A DNA stretch of 64,000 nucleotides, from assembly GCF_018070025.1 (NCBI RefSeq), contig NZ_JAGPYQ010000001.1, positions 5,642,001-5,706,000 of the forward strand, written 5' to 3'. Below are positions 51,072 through 59,500 of the stretch, one piece after another; within the stretch, counting starts at the first letter, position 1; each line of letters starts with the position of its first letter. The notes under the pieces are model-generated. The model searched no databases. It was given only the letters and a program-made list of their open reading frames with translations, and was not told the DNA's origin. Source of the DNA: Streptomyces liliiviolaceus (GTDB taxonomy: Bacteria; Actinomycetota; Actinomycetes; Streptomycetales; Streptomycetaceae). The position numbers and the translations under genes were made by a program.

Positions 51072-51503
51072 TCAGCCGGCCGCGGCGGCTTCCTCGCTGC
51101 GCCGGTTGGCGAGGTCGATCTCCGCCATGTGTTCCTCGGCCCAGGCGCGGACCATGGCGAGCGGCTCTTCGAGCGAGAGGCCGAGCGGGGTCAGCCGGTA
51201 GTGCACCCGGGGCGGCACCGTCGGTTCCACCCGGCGGTCGACCAGGCCGTCCCGGGCCATGTTCTGCAGGGTGACCGACAGCATCTTCTGTGAGACGCCG
51301 GCCATCCTGCGCTGCAGCTCGGCGAAGCGCACCTCGTCCGGCGACGCCTCCGCCAACACCTTGACGGCCATCGACGTCCACTTGGTGCCGATCCTGTCGA
51401 GCAGCCGGCGGGTCGGACACTGCGGGGAGAACAGGTCTCCCCGACCTGGCTCGGACACGGACGCGGGCACGGACGCGGACACGGACGCGGACGGAGGGGT
51501 CAC
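51072..51503 (-). CDS. HxlR-family regulator
   Basis: A 143-residue winged-helix regulator. CPTRRLLDRIGTKWTSMAVKVLAEASPDEVRFAELQRRMAGVSQKMLSVTLQNMARDGLVDRR (here in two parts: CPTRRLLDRIGTKW and GVSQKMLSVTLQNM) is typical of HxlR, including the conserved Cys29 near the N-terminus that can sense oxidants or electrophiles. The first 20 residues (SASVSASVPASVSEPG) are low-complexity and come from a GGACAC-type DNA repeat. It is divergent from the alpha/beta hydrolase gene, with two GGTANNTACC sites between. Confidence 0.9.
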   Translation of the reverse strand: MTPPSASVSASVPASVSEPGRGDLFSPQCPTRRLLDRIGTKWTSMAVKVLAEASPDEVRFAELQRRMAGVSQKMLSVTLQNMARDGLVDRRVEPTVPPRVHYRLTPLGLSLEEPLAMVRAWAEEHMAEIDLANRRSEEAAAAG

Positions 51504-51549
51504 CTCGGGCTCACCACCTGTGGAAGAAGTGCCGTCTTGGCCCTCCCAC

Positions 51550-51590
51550 GGTACTTACCTATCGTTTCGTTGTCACCATTGGTAACTACC
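51550..51590. promoter_or_regulatory. paired GGTANNTACC sites, probable HxlR operators
   Basis: GGTACTTACC (51550-51559) and GGTAACTACC (51581-51590) are both GGTA-N2-TACC palindromes with starts 31 bp apart, close to three helical turns. They lie between the divergent regulator and hydrolase genes. Confidence 0.75.
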
Positions 51591-51602
51591 TAAGGGGTCC
51601 AT

Positions 51603-52511
51603 ATGACCGCCACATCCAGCCATGACCGGCCCGCCGTGGAACTCCGGCGGATCACGGCCAACGGCGTCGATCTCAACGTCGCCCTGGCCGGTGAGGGCCC
51701 GGCCGTCCTGCTGCTCCACGGCTTCCCGCACACCTGGCAGCTGTGGACCGACGTCCTCCCCGGGCTGGCCGGCCGTTACCGGGTGATCGCACCGGACCTC
51801 CGAGGATTCGGTGCGAGCGCGCGGGAGGAGAGCGGGTACGACGCCGGCACGCTCGCGGCCGACGCCGAGGCCGTCCTCGACGCCCTCGGGGTCGGTTCGG
51901 CGGCGGTGGTCGGTATCGACGCGGGCACCCCGCCGGCCTTCCTCCTCGCCATGCGCCGCCCCGATCTCGTCCGGCGACTCGTCCTCATGGAGTCCCTGCT
52001 GGGCACGTTGCCGGGCGCCGAGGAGTTCCTCGCCCACGGGGCACCCTGGTGGTTCGGCTTCCACTCGGCACCCGGCCTCGCGGAATCCGTGCTCACGGGG
52101 CACGAGGGCGAGTACATCGACTGGTTCCTCGACGCAGGCACGCTCGGACAGGGTGTGCGGCCCGCTCTCCGGGACGCCTTCGTGGACGCGTACACCGGTA
52201 CCGAGGCCCTGCGCTGCGCCTTCTCGTACTACCGCGCCCTGCCCACGAGCGCCCAGCAGGTGCGGGAAGCCGTCCGTGCGGCGCGGTTGACCGTCCCCAC
52301 CCTGGCCATCGGCGCCCGGCCGGTGGGCAGGGCACTGGAACAGCAGCTGCGGCCTGTGGCGGATCATCTGGAGGGCCATGTCATCGAGGACTGCGGCCAC
52401 ATCATTCCGCTGCACCGCCCCGAGGAACTGCTCCGACTTCTGGGGCCCTTCCTGGCGGCGGGCGAAGAGGGCAAGCAGGATTCACCACTCCTTGCCACTC
52501 TCAACGTATAG
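51603..52511 (+). CDS. alpha/beta hydrolase, epoxide hydrolase/dehalogenase-like
   Basis: A 302-residue cytoplasmic hydrolase. The oxyanion motif is LLLHGFPHTWQLW (about 38-50). The nucleophile elbow reads VVGIDAGTPPAF, so the nucleophile is Asp rather than Ser, as in epoxide hydrolases and haloalkane dehalogenases. DLRGFGASA and the catalytic His in DCGHIIPLHRPEEL are in the expected places. The substrate may be an epoxide or similar electrophile, which would fit control by the divergent HxlR protein. AAGGGG lies 6 bases before the ATG. Confidence 0.85.
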   Translation: MTATSSHDRPAVELRRITANGVDLNVALAGEGPAVLLLHGFPHTWQLWTDVLPGLAGRYRVIAPDLRGFGASAREESGYDAGTLAADAEAVLDALGVGSAAVVGIDAGTPPAFLLAMRRPDLVRRLVLMESLLGTLPGAEEFLAHGAPWWFGFHSAPGLAESVLTGHEGEYIDWFLDAGTLGQGVRPALRDAFVDAYTGTEALRCAFSYYRALPTSAQQVREAVRAARLTVPTLAIGARPVGRALEQQLRPVADHLEGHVIEDCGHIIPLHRPEELLRLLGPFLAAGEEGKQDSPLLATLNV

Positions 52512-52517
52512 CGCACC

Positions 52518-52555
52518 GGGGGGCTTGCCACAAGGCCCCCGTCCTGCTGCAGAAT
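52518..52555 (+). promoter_or_regulatory. rifamycin-associated-element-like repeat at the helR promoter
   Basis: GGGGGCTTGC (52519-52528) and CAAGGCCCCC (52531-52540) match the GGGGCTTGC/GCAAGGCCCC arms of the known rifamycin-associated element found before rifamycin-inducible genes. TTGCCA (52525-52530) and CAGAAT (52550-52555) are possible -35 and -10 boxes 19 bases apart, so the element would overlap the -35. Confidence 0.75.
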
Positions 52556-52662
52556 CTCGCACTCAAGGCGAGTAACTGCGGAAAAGGGTGATTCACGAAG
52601 TGCGTGCGTTTTTGCCGCTCGACGGTCCGCGCGGTGACGTCGAACCGGGCGGAGCCGGTGAC

Positions 52663-54831
52663 ATGGACTCTTTGACCACGAGCGCGTTCGACCTTCCCGA
52701 CCACCTCTCCCCCAAGGCCGATCCGCAGCTGATCGGCGGCGACGAGAGGCACTTCGCGGCCATCGCGGAGAGCCTCGACCAGACGATCGCCGAACTGTCC
52801 GACCGACTGGCCGCCGAGCGCAGAGCACCGGGAGGCATCGGCCGGGAGGCGATGGAGCGCGACGCGGAGATCCACCGGCTGACCGCACGGCTGCGCGCCC
52901 TGCGCCGCTTCGGCCTGGACCTCTGCCTCGGGCACGTCGTCGGTGCGGACGACCCCGAGCCGCTGTACATCGGACGGCTCGGCCTCACCGACAGCGACGG
53001 ACGGCGGCTGCTGATCGACTGGCGCTCCCCCGCGGCGGAGCCGTTCTTCGCGGCGACCCACGCCAACCCGCTGGGGCTGGCGAGCCGTCGCAGGTACCGC
53101 TGGACGCGCGGCCGGATCAGCGACTACTGGGACGAGGTGTTCACCGCCGACGGACGCGAGGGCCACGCCGCGCTCGACGACCACTCGGCCTTCGTCGCCA
53201 GCCTGGGCAGCACCCGCTCCAGCCGGATGCGGGACGTGCTCACCACCATCCAGGCGGACCAGGACGCGGTCATCCGCGCCGGATCCCGTGGCGCGCTCGT
53301 CGTCGACGGCGGTCCGGGCACGGGCAAGACGGTCGTCGCCCTGCACCGGTCCGCCTACCTCCTCTACTCCGACCCGCGTCTCGGTCACCGTCGGGGCGGA
53401 GTGCTGTTCGTCGGCCCGCACCAGCCCTATCTGGCGTACGTGGCCGATGTCCTCCCCAGCCTCGGGGAGGAGGGTGTGCAGACCTGCACCCTGCGGGACC
53501 TCGTCGCCGAGGGAGCCGGAGCGGCGGACGAGCCCGACCCGGAGGTGGCCGCCCTGAAGTCGTCCGCGCACATGGTCGGGGCGGTCGAGAAGGCCGTCAG
53601 GTTCTACGAGGAGCCGCCCGCCCGGGGGATGACGGTCTCGACGCCCTGGTCCGACGTCCGGCTGACCGCCGACGACTGGGCGGAGGCGTTCGAGACGCCG
53701 GGCCCCGGTGTGCCGCACAACGAGGCACGCGACCAGATCTGGGAGGCCCTGCTCACGATCCTGCTGGACAAGCACGACGACGACGTCTCGCTCGACCTGT
53801 TCCGCAGGGCGCTGCTGCACGACGAGGAGCTGACCGGGGCCCTCGACCGCGCCTGGCCGCTGCTCGAAGCGGCCGATGTCGTCGGGGACCTGTGGTCGGT
53901 GCCCGCCTATCTGCGGATGTGTGCTCCCTGGCTCGGCCCCGACGACGTACGCAGGCTGCAGCGCGCGGAGCCGCAGGCGTGGACGGTGTCCGATCTGCCG
54001 ATCCTGGACGCGGCGCGGCAGCGGCTCGGCGACCCGGAGTCGGCGCGGCGCAGGCGGCGACACGAGGCCACCCTCGCCGCCCAGCGCGAGCGCATGGGGC
54101 AGGTCGTCGACAATCTGATAGCGGCAGCGGCCGACTCGGGCGCTGACGGTGACGACGGCGAGGGCCTGGTGACGATGCTGCGCGGCGAGGACGCCAAGGT
54201 CAGCATGGTCGACGAGTCCGAACTGCCCACCGCCGAACCGGATCTGCTCGCCGGTCCGTTCGCGCACGTCGTCGTGGACGAGGCCCAGGAGCTGACCGAC
54301 GCGCAGTGGCAGATGCTGCTGCTGCGCTGCCCGTCCCGGAGTTTCACCGTCGTCGGGGACCGCGCGCAGGCCAGGCACGGGTTCACCGAGTCGTGGCGGG
54401 AGCGGCTGGAGCGGGTCGGGCTCGACCGGATCGAGGTGGCCTCGCTCAGCATCAACTACCGGACCCCGGAAGAGGTCATGGCGGAGGCCGAGCCGGTCAT
54501 CCGGGCCGCGCTCCCGGACGCCAACGTGCCGACCTCGATCCGCAGCAACGGCGTCCCCGTCGTCCACGGCTCTGTCGCGGAGCGCGACGCGATCCTCGGC
54601 ACCTGGCTCGCCGAGCACGCGGACGGGATCGCGTGCGTGATCGGCGATCCGACGTTCCGGGCCACGCCTCGTGTCCGGTCGCTGACCCCGGAACTGTCCA
54701 AGGGGCTCGAATTCGACCTGGTCGTCCTCGTCGACCCGCAGTCGTACGGGACGGGCGTCGCGGGAACGGTCGACCGCTATGTCGCAATGACCCGGGCGAC
54801 CCGGCAACTGGTCGTCCTCACCTCGGACTGA
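52663..54831 (+). CDS. helR: HelR-type RNA polymerase-associated helicase
   Basis: A 722-residue UvrD-like superfamily 1 ATPase of the HelD/HelR group. An N-terminal coiled coil (about 15-65, HFAAIAESLDQTIAELSDRL) and a 1A domain with the Walker A GGPGTGKTVVALHRSAYLLY (about 216-235) are followed by a long inserted helical region, Walker B VVVDEAQELTDAQW, SINYRTPEEV and the C-terminal LSKGLEFDLVVLVDPQSY and YVAMTRATRQLVVL. HelR displaces rifamycin from stalled RNA polymerase and gives tolerance. The preceding rifamycin-associated element supports this assignment. The ATG at 52663 has GGCGGAG 8 bases upstream; codons between an upstream GTG (52588) and this ATG lack the normal G/C bias. Confidence 0.88.
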   Translation: MDSLTTSAFDLPDHLSPKADPQLIGGDERHFAAIAESLDQTIAELSDRLAAERRAPGGIGREAMERDAEIHRLTARLRALRRFGLDLCLGHVVGADDPEPLYIGRLGLTDSDGRRLLIDWRSPAAEPFFAATHANPLGLASRRRYRWTRGRISDYWDEVFTADGREGHAALDDHSAFVASLGSTRSSRMRDVLTTIQADQDAVIRAGSRGALVVDGGPGTGKTVVALHRSAYLLYSDPRLGHRRGGVLFVGPHQPYLAYVADVLPSLGEEGVQTCTLRDLVAEGAGAADEPDPEVAALKSSAHMVGAVEKAVRFYEEPPARGMTVSTPWSDVRLTADDWAEAFETPGPGVPHNEARDQIWEALLTILLDKHDDDVSLDLFRRALLHDEELTGALDRAWPLLEAADVVGDLWSVPAYLRMCAPWLGPDDVRRLQRAEPQAWTVSDLPILDAARQRLGDPESARRRRRHEATLAAQRERMGQVVDNLIAAAADSGADGDDGEGLVTMLRGEDAKVSMVDESELPTAEPDLLAGPFAHVVVDEAQELTDAQWQMLLLRCPSRSFTVVGDRAQARHGFTESWRERLERVGLDRIEVASLSINYRTPEEVMAEAEPVIRAALPDANVPTSIRSNGVPVVHGSVAERDAILGTWLAEHADGIACVIGDPTFRATPRVRSLTPELSKGLEFDLVVLVDPQSYGTGVAGTVDRYVAMTRATRQLVVLTSD

Positions 54832-54835
54832 GCCC

Positions 54836-54895
54836 GGCGGGGTCCTCGCGATCGCCGAGTGGCGCTCACCGCCCGGTGATCGCGAGGACCCCGCC
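54836..54895 (+). terminator. 18-bp-stem terminator of helR
   Basis: A perfect 18-bp stem (54836-54853 and 54878-54895) with a 24-base loop starts 5 bp after the helR stop codon. Confidence 0.85.
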
Positions 54896-54900
54896 GAACC

Positions 54901-54941
54901 CCGCATACGTTTGTCCGTATACGCCGCATACGCTTGTCCGT
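54901..54941. repeat. 18-bp direct repeat in a promoter region
   Basis: CCGCATACGYTTGTCCGT occurs at 54901-54918 and 54924-54941 with one difference, 23 bp apart, directly upstream of the mycothiol-isomerase-like gene (start 54969). TATACG-type sequence between and after the copies could be part of the promoter. A direct-repeat operator is likely. Confidence 0.55.
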
Positions 54942-54968
54942 CGTCATGTTCCGGCATACCGTGCCGCG

Positions 54969-55622
54969 GTGAATCTCTTCTCGCTCGCCTGGACCGCGTT
55001 GCGCACGGCGGTCGCCGAAGTGCCGGACGAGGACTTCGAGCAGCCGTCCGGCTGCACGGGGTGGCTCGTGCGGGATCTGGTGTGCCACCTGGTCATCGAC
55101 GCCCAGGACATCCTGATCACCCTGGTCACCCCCGCCGACACCGAACCGACCGTGAACGCGGTCACCTACTGGCAGCTCGACGGGACCCCGGCCGGTGAGG
55201 ATCCGCTGGACGCGCTGATCCCCCGGCTGGCCGCCGCGTACGGGGAACCGGAGCTGCTGAAGTTCCACTTCGACGACGTCGGCTCCGCGGCGGGCCGCGC
55301 CGCCGGACTCGCCGATCCCACGGCCCGCGTCGGCACCCGCGACGAGGTGCTGACCGTCGGCGACTACCTGTCCGTGTACGTCCTCGAAGCGACCCTGCAC
55401 CACCTCGACCTGATCTCCCGGCTGGCCTCGACCAGCGGGCCGCCCGCCGAGACCCTGGCCGCAGCTCGCGCGTCGCTGGAGAAGATCGCCGGGACCGCGT
55501 TCCCGCCCTCGTTCTCCGACAAGGCAGCGCTGCTGATCGGCACCGGACGGCGGACGCCGACCGACGCGGAGAAGACCGCGCTGGGCACCCTCGCCGAACG
55601 ACTGCCGCTCGTACTGGGCTGA
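54969..55622 (+). CDS. maleylpyruvate isomerase N-terminal/DinB-fold protein
   Basis: A 217-residue protein of the mycothiol-dependent maleylpyruvate isomerase (MDMPI) superfamily. The four-helix DinB-like bundle has FSLAWTALRTAVAEVPDEDFEQPSGCTGWLVRDLVCHLVIDAQDI (here the WTAL helix, then SGCTGWLVRDLVCHL), with the metal-ligand-type His in VCHLV and the pair in EATLHHLDLI. Three His residues in this spacing can hold a divalent metal. Such proteins carry out thiol (mycothiol)-dependent transfers; the substrate is unknown. The GTG at 54969 is the only start that begins at the first helix. Confidence 0.75.
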   Translation: MNLFSLAWTALRTAVAEVPDEDFEQPSGCTGWLVRDLVCHLVIDAQDILITLVTPADTEPTVNAVTYWQLDGTPAGEDPLDALIPRLAAAYGEPELLKFHFDDVGSAAGRAAGLADPTARVGTRDEVLTVGDYLSVYVLEATLHHLDLISRLASTSGPPAETLAAARASLEKIAGTAFPPSFSDKAALLIGTGRRTPTDAEKTALGTLAERLPLVLG

Positions 55623-55779
55623 GCGGCCACCCGGGGCGCGTACGGAGTCCGGCCAGTCGGCAGCCCCGCCGGGACACGCTCCTCGCCCGGGGCCAAGGTC
55701 CTGACCTGGACCGTTCGCCGCACGGCCGCAGCGCACCCCCGCCGGTGCGCTCCCGGCTGTGCCCTTCTAGGGTGCCGCC

Positions 55780-56559
55780 ATGGACTCGCAGCGCTACCTC
55801 TCAGAACTGTTCTCGCTGGACGGCCGGGTCGCCCTGGTGACCGGTGGCAGCTCCGGCATCGGGCGGGGCATCGCCGAGGCGCTGGCGCGCGCCGGGGCGA
55901 GCGTCGTCGTCGTGGCGCGCAAGGAAGCGGAACTGACGGCGACGGTGGAGGAGTTGAGTGCGCTGGGCTGCCGTGCGGCCCGGGTCAGCGCTGATCTCGG
56001 TACGCGTGACGGGGTGCGGGAGGCCGCCGAGCAGGCGGTCGAGGCCTTCGGTGAGCCCGACATCCTCGTCAACTGCGCCGGGATCAACCTCCGGCCGCCG
56101 ATGAGTGAGCTGAGCGACGAGGTCTGGGACACCACCATGGCCCTGAACCTGGACGCGCCCTTCCTGCTGGGCCGGCGCTTCGGCCCGGCCATGGCCGGGC
56201 GGGGCTTCGGGCGGATCATCCATGTCACTTCGCAGCAGGCCCACCGCGCCTTCGTCCAGAGCGGTGCCTACGGCGTCTCCAAGGGGGCGCTGGAGTCCCT
56301 GGCCCGCTCGCAGGCGGAGGCCTGGTCGCCGTCCGGGGTCACCGTCAACACGCTGGTGCCGGGCTTCGTGATGACGCCGCTGAACCGGCGTCTGTCGTCC
56401 GACCCGGAGAAGGTGGCGGCCCTCGCGGCGCGCACGATGGTCGGACGCAACGGCCTCGCGGAGGACTTCGCGGGCGCGGCGGTCTTCCTGGCGAGCGCCG
56501 CCTCCGCGTACGTCACCGGTCAGTCGGTCTTCGTCGACGGCGGCTTCTCCGTGCACTGA
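55780..56559 (+). CDS. SDR-family oxidoreductase, gluconate 5-dehydrogenase-like
   Basis: A 259-residue classical short-chain dehydrogenase. It has the cofactor motif ALVTGGSSGIGRGIAEAL (about 18-35), NCAGINLRPPM, the catalytic YGVSK (Tyr165-type) with Ser in HVTSQQAHR, and the C-terminal GQSVFVDGGFSVH. The order SLDGRVALVTGGSSGIG and DILVNCAGIN resembles gluconate 5-dehydrogenase and 2-deoxy-gluconate 3-dehydrogenase, but these families are hard to separate. TAGGGT at 55768-55773, 6 bases before the ATG, is a plausible -10 that would give a leaderless message. No ribosome-binding site is visible, which agrees. Confidence 0.85.
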   Translation: MDSQRYLSELFSLDGRVALVTGGSSGIGRGIAEALARAGASVVVVARKEAELTATVEELSALGCRAARVSADLGTRDGVREAAEQAVEAFGEPDILVNCAGINLRPPMSELSDEVWDTTMALNLDAPFLLGRRFGPAMAGRGFGRIIHVTSQQAHRAFVQSGAYGVSKGALESLARSQAEAWSPSGVTVNTLVPGFVMTPLNRRLSSDPEKVAALAARTMVGRNGLAEDFAGAAVFLASAASAYVTGQSVFVDGGFSVH

Positions 56560-56588
56560 AAAGTTTTCCACGACCGGGCCGCGCCCCG

Positions 56589-56594
56589 TAGGGT
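56589..56594 (+). promoter_or_regulatory. putative -10 of the metE riboswitch transcript
   Basis: TAGGGT would place the transcript start at about 56600, exactly where the riboswitch begins. The -35 region is not clear. Confidence 0.5.
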
Positions 56595-56596
56595 GG

Positions 56597-56795
56597 CCGG
56601 TGCAGCTGGTTCGCCCCGTCCGCCAGGCGGGTGCGTCGCAAGAGGGAACCCGGTGGGAATCCGGGACTGCCCCGCAGCGGTGAGTGGGAACGACCGCCGT
56701 CACACGCACTGGGCCCGGCCGGGTCTGGGAAGCGACGGCCAGTAGGTGTCCTCCGGACGGAGGGCGTGCCCGCGAGTCCGAAGACCTGCCAACTG
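56597..56795 (+). ncRNA. cobalamin riboswitch controlling metE
   Basis: The leader shows the conserved class I cobalamin aptamer in order: GGTGCAGCTGGTT, AAGAGGGAACCCGGTGGGAA, TCCGGGACTGCCCCGCAGCG, GCACTGGGCCCGGCCGGGTC, TGGGAAGCGACGGCCAGTAG and the B12 box GAAGACCTGCC at 56780-56790. About 180 bases remain to the metE start for an expression platform. The B12-independent synthase would be switched off when cobalamin is available. Confidence 0.95.
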
Positions 56796-56972
56796 CCCGT
56801 GCGCGAACCATTCGTGCGCGGAGATCCCGGTGACCTCGTGGGCGGGTCGGCGTACTTGACCGAGCGGACGACCGCGCTCTGCGCGCAAGTCGGAGTCCGT
56901 CCGGTCCGTCACCCCTTCGCGCTCGCGTCCCGTCCCGGGATCCCAGGGAGATATCTCGCGAAGGAGATTTCC

Positions 56973-59291
56973 GTGACAGCGCAGTCCGCAGCCGCGGCGG
57001 CACGGGCCACCGTGTACGGCTACCCCCGCCAGGGACAGAACCGGGAACTGAAGAAGGCCGTCGAGGGCTACTGGAAGGGCCGGGTCGACGCCGACACCCT
57101 CCGGGCCACCGCCGCCGAGTTGCGCCGGGCCAACTGGCGGCAGCTGGCGGAGGCCGGCGTCCACGAGGTGCCCACCGGTGACTTCTCGTACTACGACCAC
57201 GTCCTGGACGCCGGTGTCATGGTCGGCGCGATCCCCGCACGCCACCGCGCCGCCGTCGAGGCCGACGCGCTCGACGGCTACTTCGCCATGGCGCGCGGCA
57301 CCCAGGACGTGGCGCCGCTGGAGATGACCAAGTGGTTCGACACGAACTACCACTATCTGGTGCCCGAGTTGGGCCCGGACACCGTCTTCACGGCCGACTC
57401 CGGCAAGCAGGTCGCGGAGCTGAGGGAAGCCCTCGCGCTCGGGCTCACCGCCCGTCCCGTCCTCGTCGGACCCGTCACCTACCTCCTGCTCGCCAAGCCC
57501 GCGCCGGGTGTCGCCGCCGACTTCGACCCGCTCACCCTCATCGACCGGCTGCTGCCCGTGTACGCCGAGATCGTCGCCGATCTCCGCGCCGCGGGGGCCG
57601 AGTGGGTCCAGCTCGACGAGCCCGCCCTTGTACAGGACCGCACACCCGCCGAGCTGAACACGGCGACCCGCGCCTACCGTGACCTGGGCGCCCTGACCGA
57701 CCGCCCGAAGCTGCTGGTCGCGTCGTACTTCGACCGGCTCGGCGACGCCCTGCCGGTGCTGGCCAAGGCCCCGGTGGAGGGTCTGGCGCTGGACTTCACC
57801 GAGGCGGCGGCCGCCAACCTGGACGCGCTCGCCGCCGTGGGCGGGCTGCCCGGCAAGCGTCTGATCGCCGGAGTGGTCAACGGCCGCAACATCTGGGTCA
57901 ACGACCTGGAGACGTCCCTCGCCACGCTCGGGACCCTGCTGGGGCTCGCCGACCGGGTCGATGTGGCCGCCTCCTGCTCCCTCCTCCACGTCCCCCTCGA
58001 CGCCACCGCGGAACGCGACATCGAACCGCAGATCCGCCGCTGGCTCGCCTTCGCCCGGCAGAAGACCGGTGAGATCGTCACCCTCGCCAAGGGGCTCGCG
58101 GGCGGCACCGGCGCGATCGCCGCCGAACTCGCCGCCAACCGGGCCGACCTGGCCTCCCGCGCCGGATCCGCGATCACCCGCGACCCCGCCGTACGGGCCC
58201 GGGCCGCCGCCGTCACGGACGCCGACGCCCGCCGCTCCCGGCCGTACGCCGAGCGGACCGCGGCCCAGCGCGCCCACCTCGGCCTGCCGCTGCTGCCGAC
58301 CACCACCATCGGCTCGTTCCCCCAGACCACGGAACTGCGCGCCGCGCGGGCCGACCTGCGCGCCGGACGGATCGACACGGCCGGGTACGAGGAGCGCATC
58401 AGGGCCGAGATCGGCGAGGTGATCTCGTTCCAGGAGAAGACCGGCCTCGACGTGCTCGTGCACGGCGAGCCCGAACGCAACGACATGGTGCAGTACTTCG
58501 CCGAACAGCTCACCGGATACCTCGCCACCCAGCACGGCTGGGTCCAGTCCTACGGCACACGGTACGTCCGCCCGCCGATCCTGGCCGGGGACATCTCCCG
58601 CCCCGAACCCATGACGGTGCGCTGGACGACGTACGCCCAGTCGCTCACCGCCAAGCCGGTCAAGGGCATGCTGACCGGGCCCGTCACCATGCTCGCCTGG
58701 TCCTTCGTCCGCGACGACCAGCCCCTCGGCGACACCGCCCGCCAGGTCGCCCTCGCCCTGCGCGACGAGGTGAACGACCTTGAGGCGGCCGGGACTTCGG
58801 TCATCCAGGTCGACGAACCCGCCCTGCGCGAGACGCTGCCGCTGCGCGCCGCCGACCGCCCGGCGTATCTGGCGTGGGCCACCGAGGCGTTCCGCCTCAG
58901 CACCGGCGGCGTACGCCCGGACACCCAGATCCACACGCACATGTGCTACGCCGAGTTCGGTGACATCGTGCAGGCCATCGACGACCTGGACGCCGATGTC
59001 ATCAGCCTGGAGGCGGCCCGCTCCCACATGCAGGTGGCCCGGGAACTGGCCGGACACGGCTATCCGCGCGAAGCCGGACCCGGTGTGTACGACATCCACT
59101 CGCCCCGGGTGCCCAGCCGGGACGAGGCCGCGGCCCTGCTGCGCAAGGGACTTGAGGCCATCCCCGCCGAGCGCCTCTGGGTCAACCCCGACTGCGGCCT
59201 GAAGACCCGGGCCTGGCCCGAGACCCGCTCGTCCCTGGAGAACCTGGTCGCCGCGGCCCGCACGATCCGCACGGAGCTGTCCGAGTCCTGA
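56973..59291 (+). CDS. metE: cobalamin-independent methionine synthase MetE
   Basis: Transfers the methyl group of 5-methyltetrahydropteroyltri-glutamate to homocysteine. The 772-residue protein has the two-barrel layout: N-terminal half beginning ATVYGYPRQGQNRELKKAVEGYW with MTKWFDTNYHYLVPE, and C-terminal half with LPTTTIGSFPQTTELR, FGEP-type VHGEPERNDMVQYFAEQL, GPVTMLAWSFVRDDQ, and the zinc ligands in IHTHMCYAEF and NPDCGLKTR. The GTG at 56973 is set by AAGGAG 6 bases upstream. It is behind a cobalamin riboswitch, the usual control when the cell also has B12-dependent MetH. A hairpin terminator follows. Confidence 0.96.
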   Translation: MTAQSAAAAARATVYGYPRQGQNRELKKAVEGYWKGRVDADTLRATAAELRRANWRQLAEAGVHEVPTGDFSYYDHVLDAGVMVGAIPARHRAAVEADALDGYFAMARGTQDVAPLEMTKWFDTNYHYLVPELGPDTVFTADSGKQVAELREALALGLTARPVLVGPVTYLLLAKPAPGVAADFDPLTLIDRLLPVYAEIVADLRAAGAEWVQLDEPALVQDRTPAELNTATRAYRDLGALTDRPKLLVASYFDRLGDALPVLAKAPVEGLALDFTEAAAANLDALAAVGGLPGKRLIAGVVNGRNIWVNDLETSLATLGTLLGLADRVDVAASCSLLHVPLDATAERDIEPQIRRWLAFARQKTGEIVTLAKGLAGGTGAIAAELAANRADLASRAGSAITRDPAVRARAAAVTDADARRSRPYAERTAAQRAHLGLPLLPTTTIGSFPQTTELRAARADLRAGRIDTAGYEERIRAEIGEVISFQEKTGLDVLVHGEPERNDMVQYFAEQLTGYLATQHGWVQSYGTRYVRPPILAGDISRPEPMTVRWTTYAQSLTAKPVKGMLTGPVTMLAWSFVRDDQPLGDTARQVALALRDEVNDLEAAGTSVIQVDEPALRETLPLRAADRPAYLAWATEAFRLSTGGVRPDTQIHTHMCYAEFGDIVQAIDDLDADVISLEAARSHMQVARELAGHGYPREAGPGVYDIHSPRVPSRDEAAALLRKGLEAIPAERLWVNPDCGLKTRAWPETRSSLENLVAAARTIRTELSES

Positions 59292-59301
59292 TCCACGCGG
59301 C

Positions 59302-59340
59302 GGGCCGGGAGCACGGGCGCAGGCCCCTGGCTCCCGGCCC
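59302..59340 (+). terminator. metE terminator hairpin
   Basis: GGGCCGGGAGC (59302-59312) pairs perfectly with GCTCCCGGCCC (59330-59340), 10 bp after the metE stop codon. Confidence 0.8.
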
Positions 59341-59500
59341 GTACCAGGGCTATTCGGCTGTGGCCAAAATGCCTGACTCGAACGATCCGGGAGCTGCTAC
59401 ACCTGAACGTGCCGGTGCCCGCCCGGCCAGGGCGGGACGACACGGTCACCGGACAGCAGTCCGCGCTGGTGACGGGGCGCGGACCTCACGGGGGTGAGTC

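Noticed and set aside
56631..56972. Upstream N-terminal extension of metE
   Set aside because: This stretch is the cobalamin riboswitch and its platform; the GTG at 56973 has a proper ribosome-binding site and starts the conserved protein.
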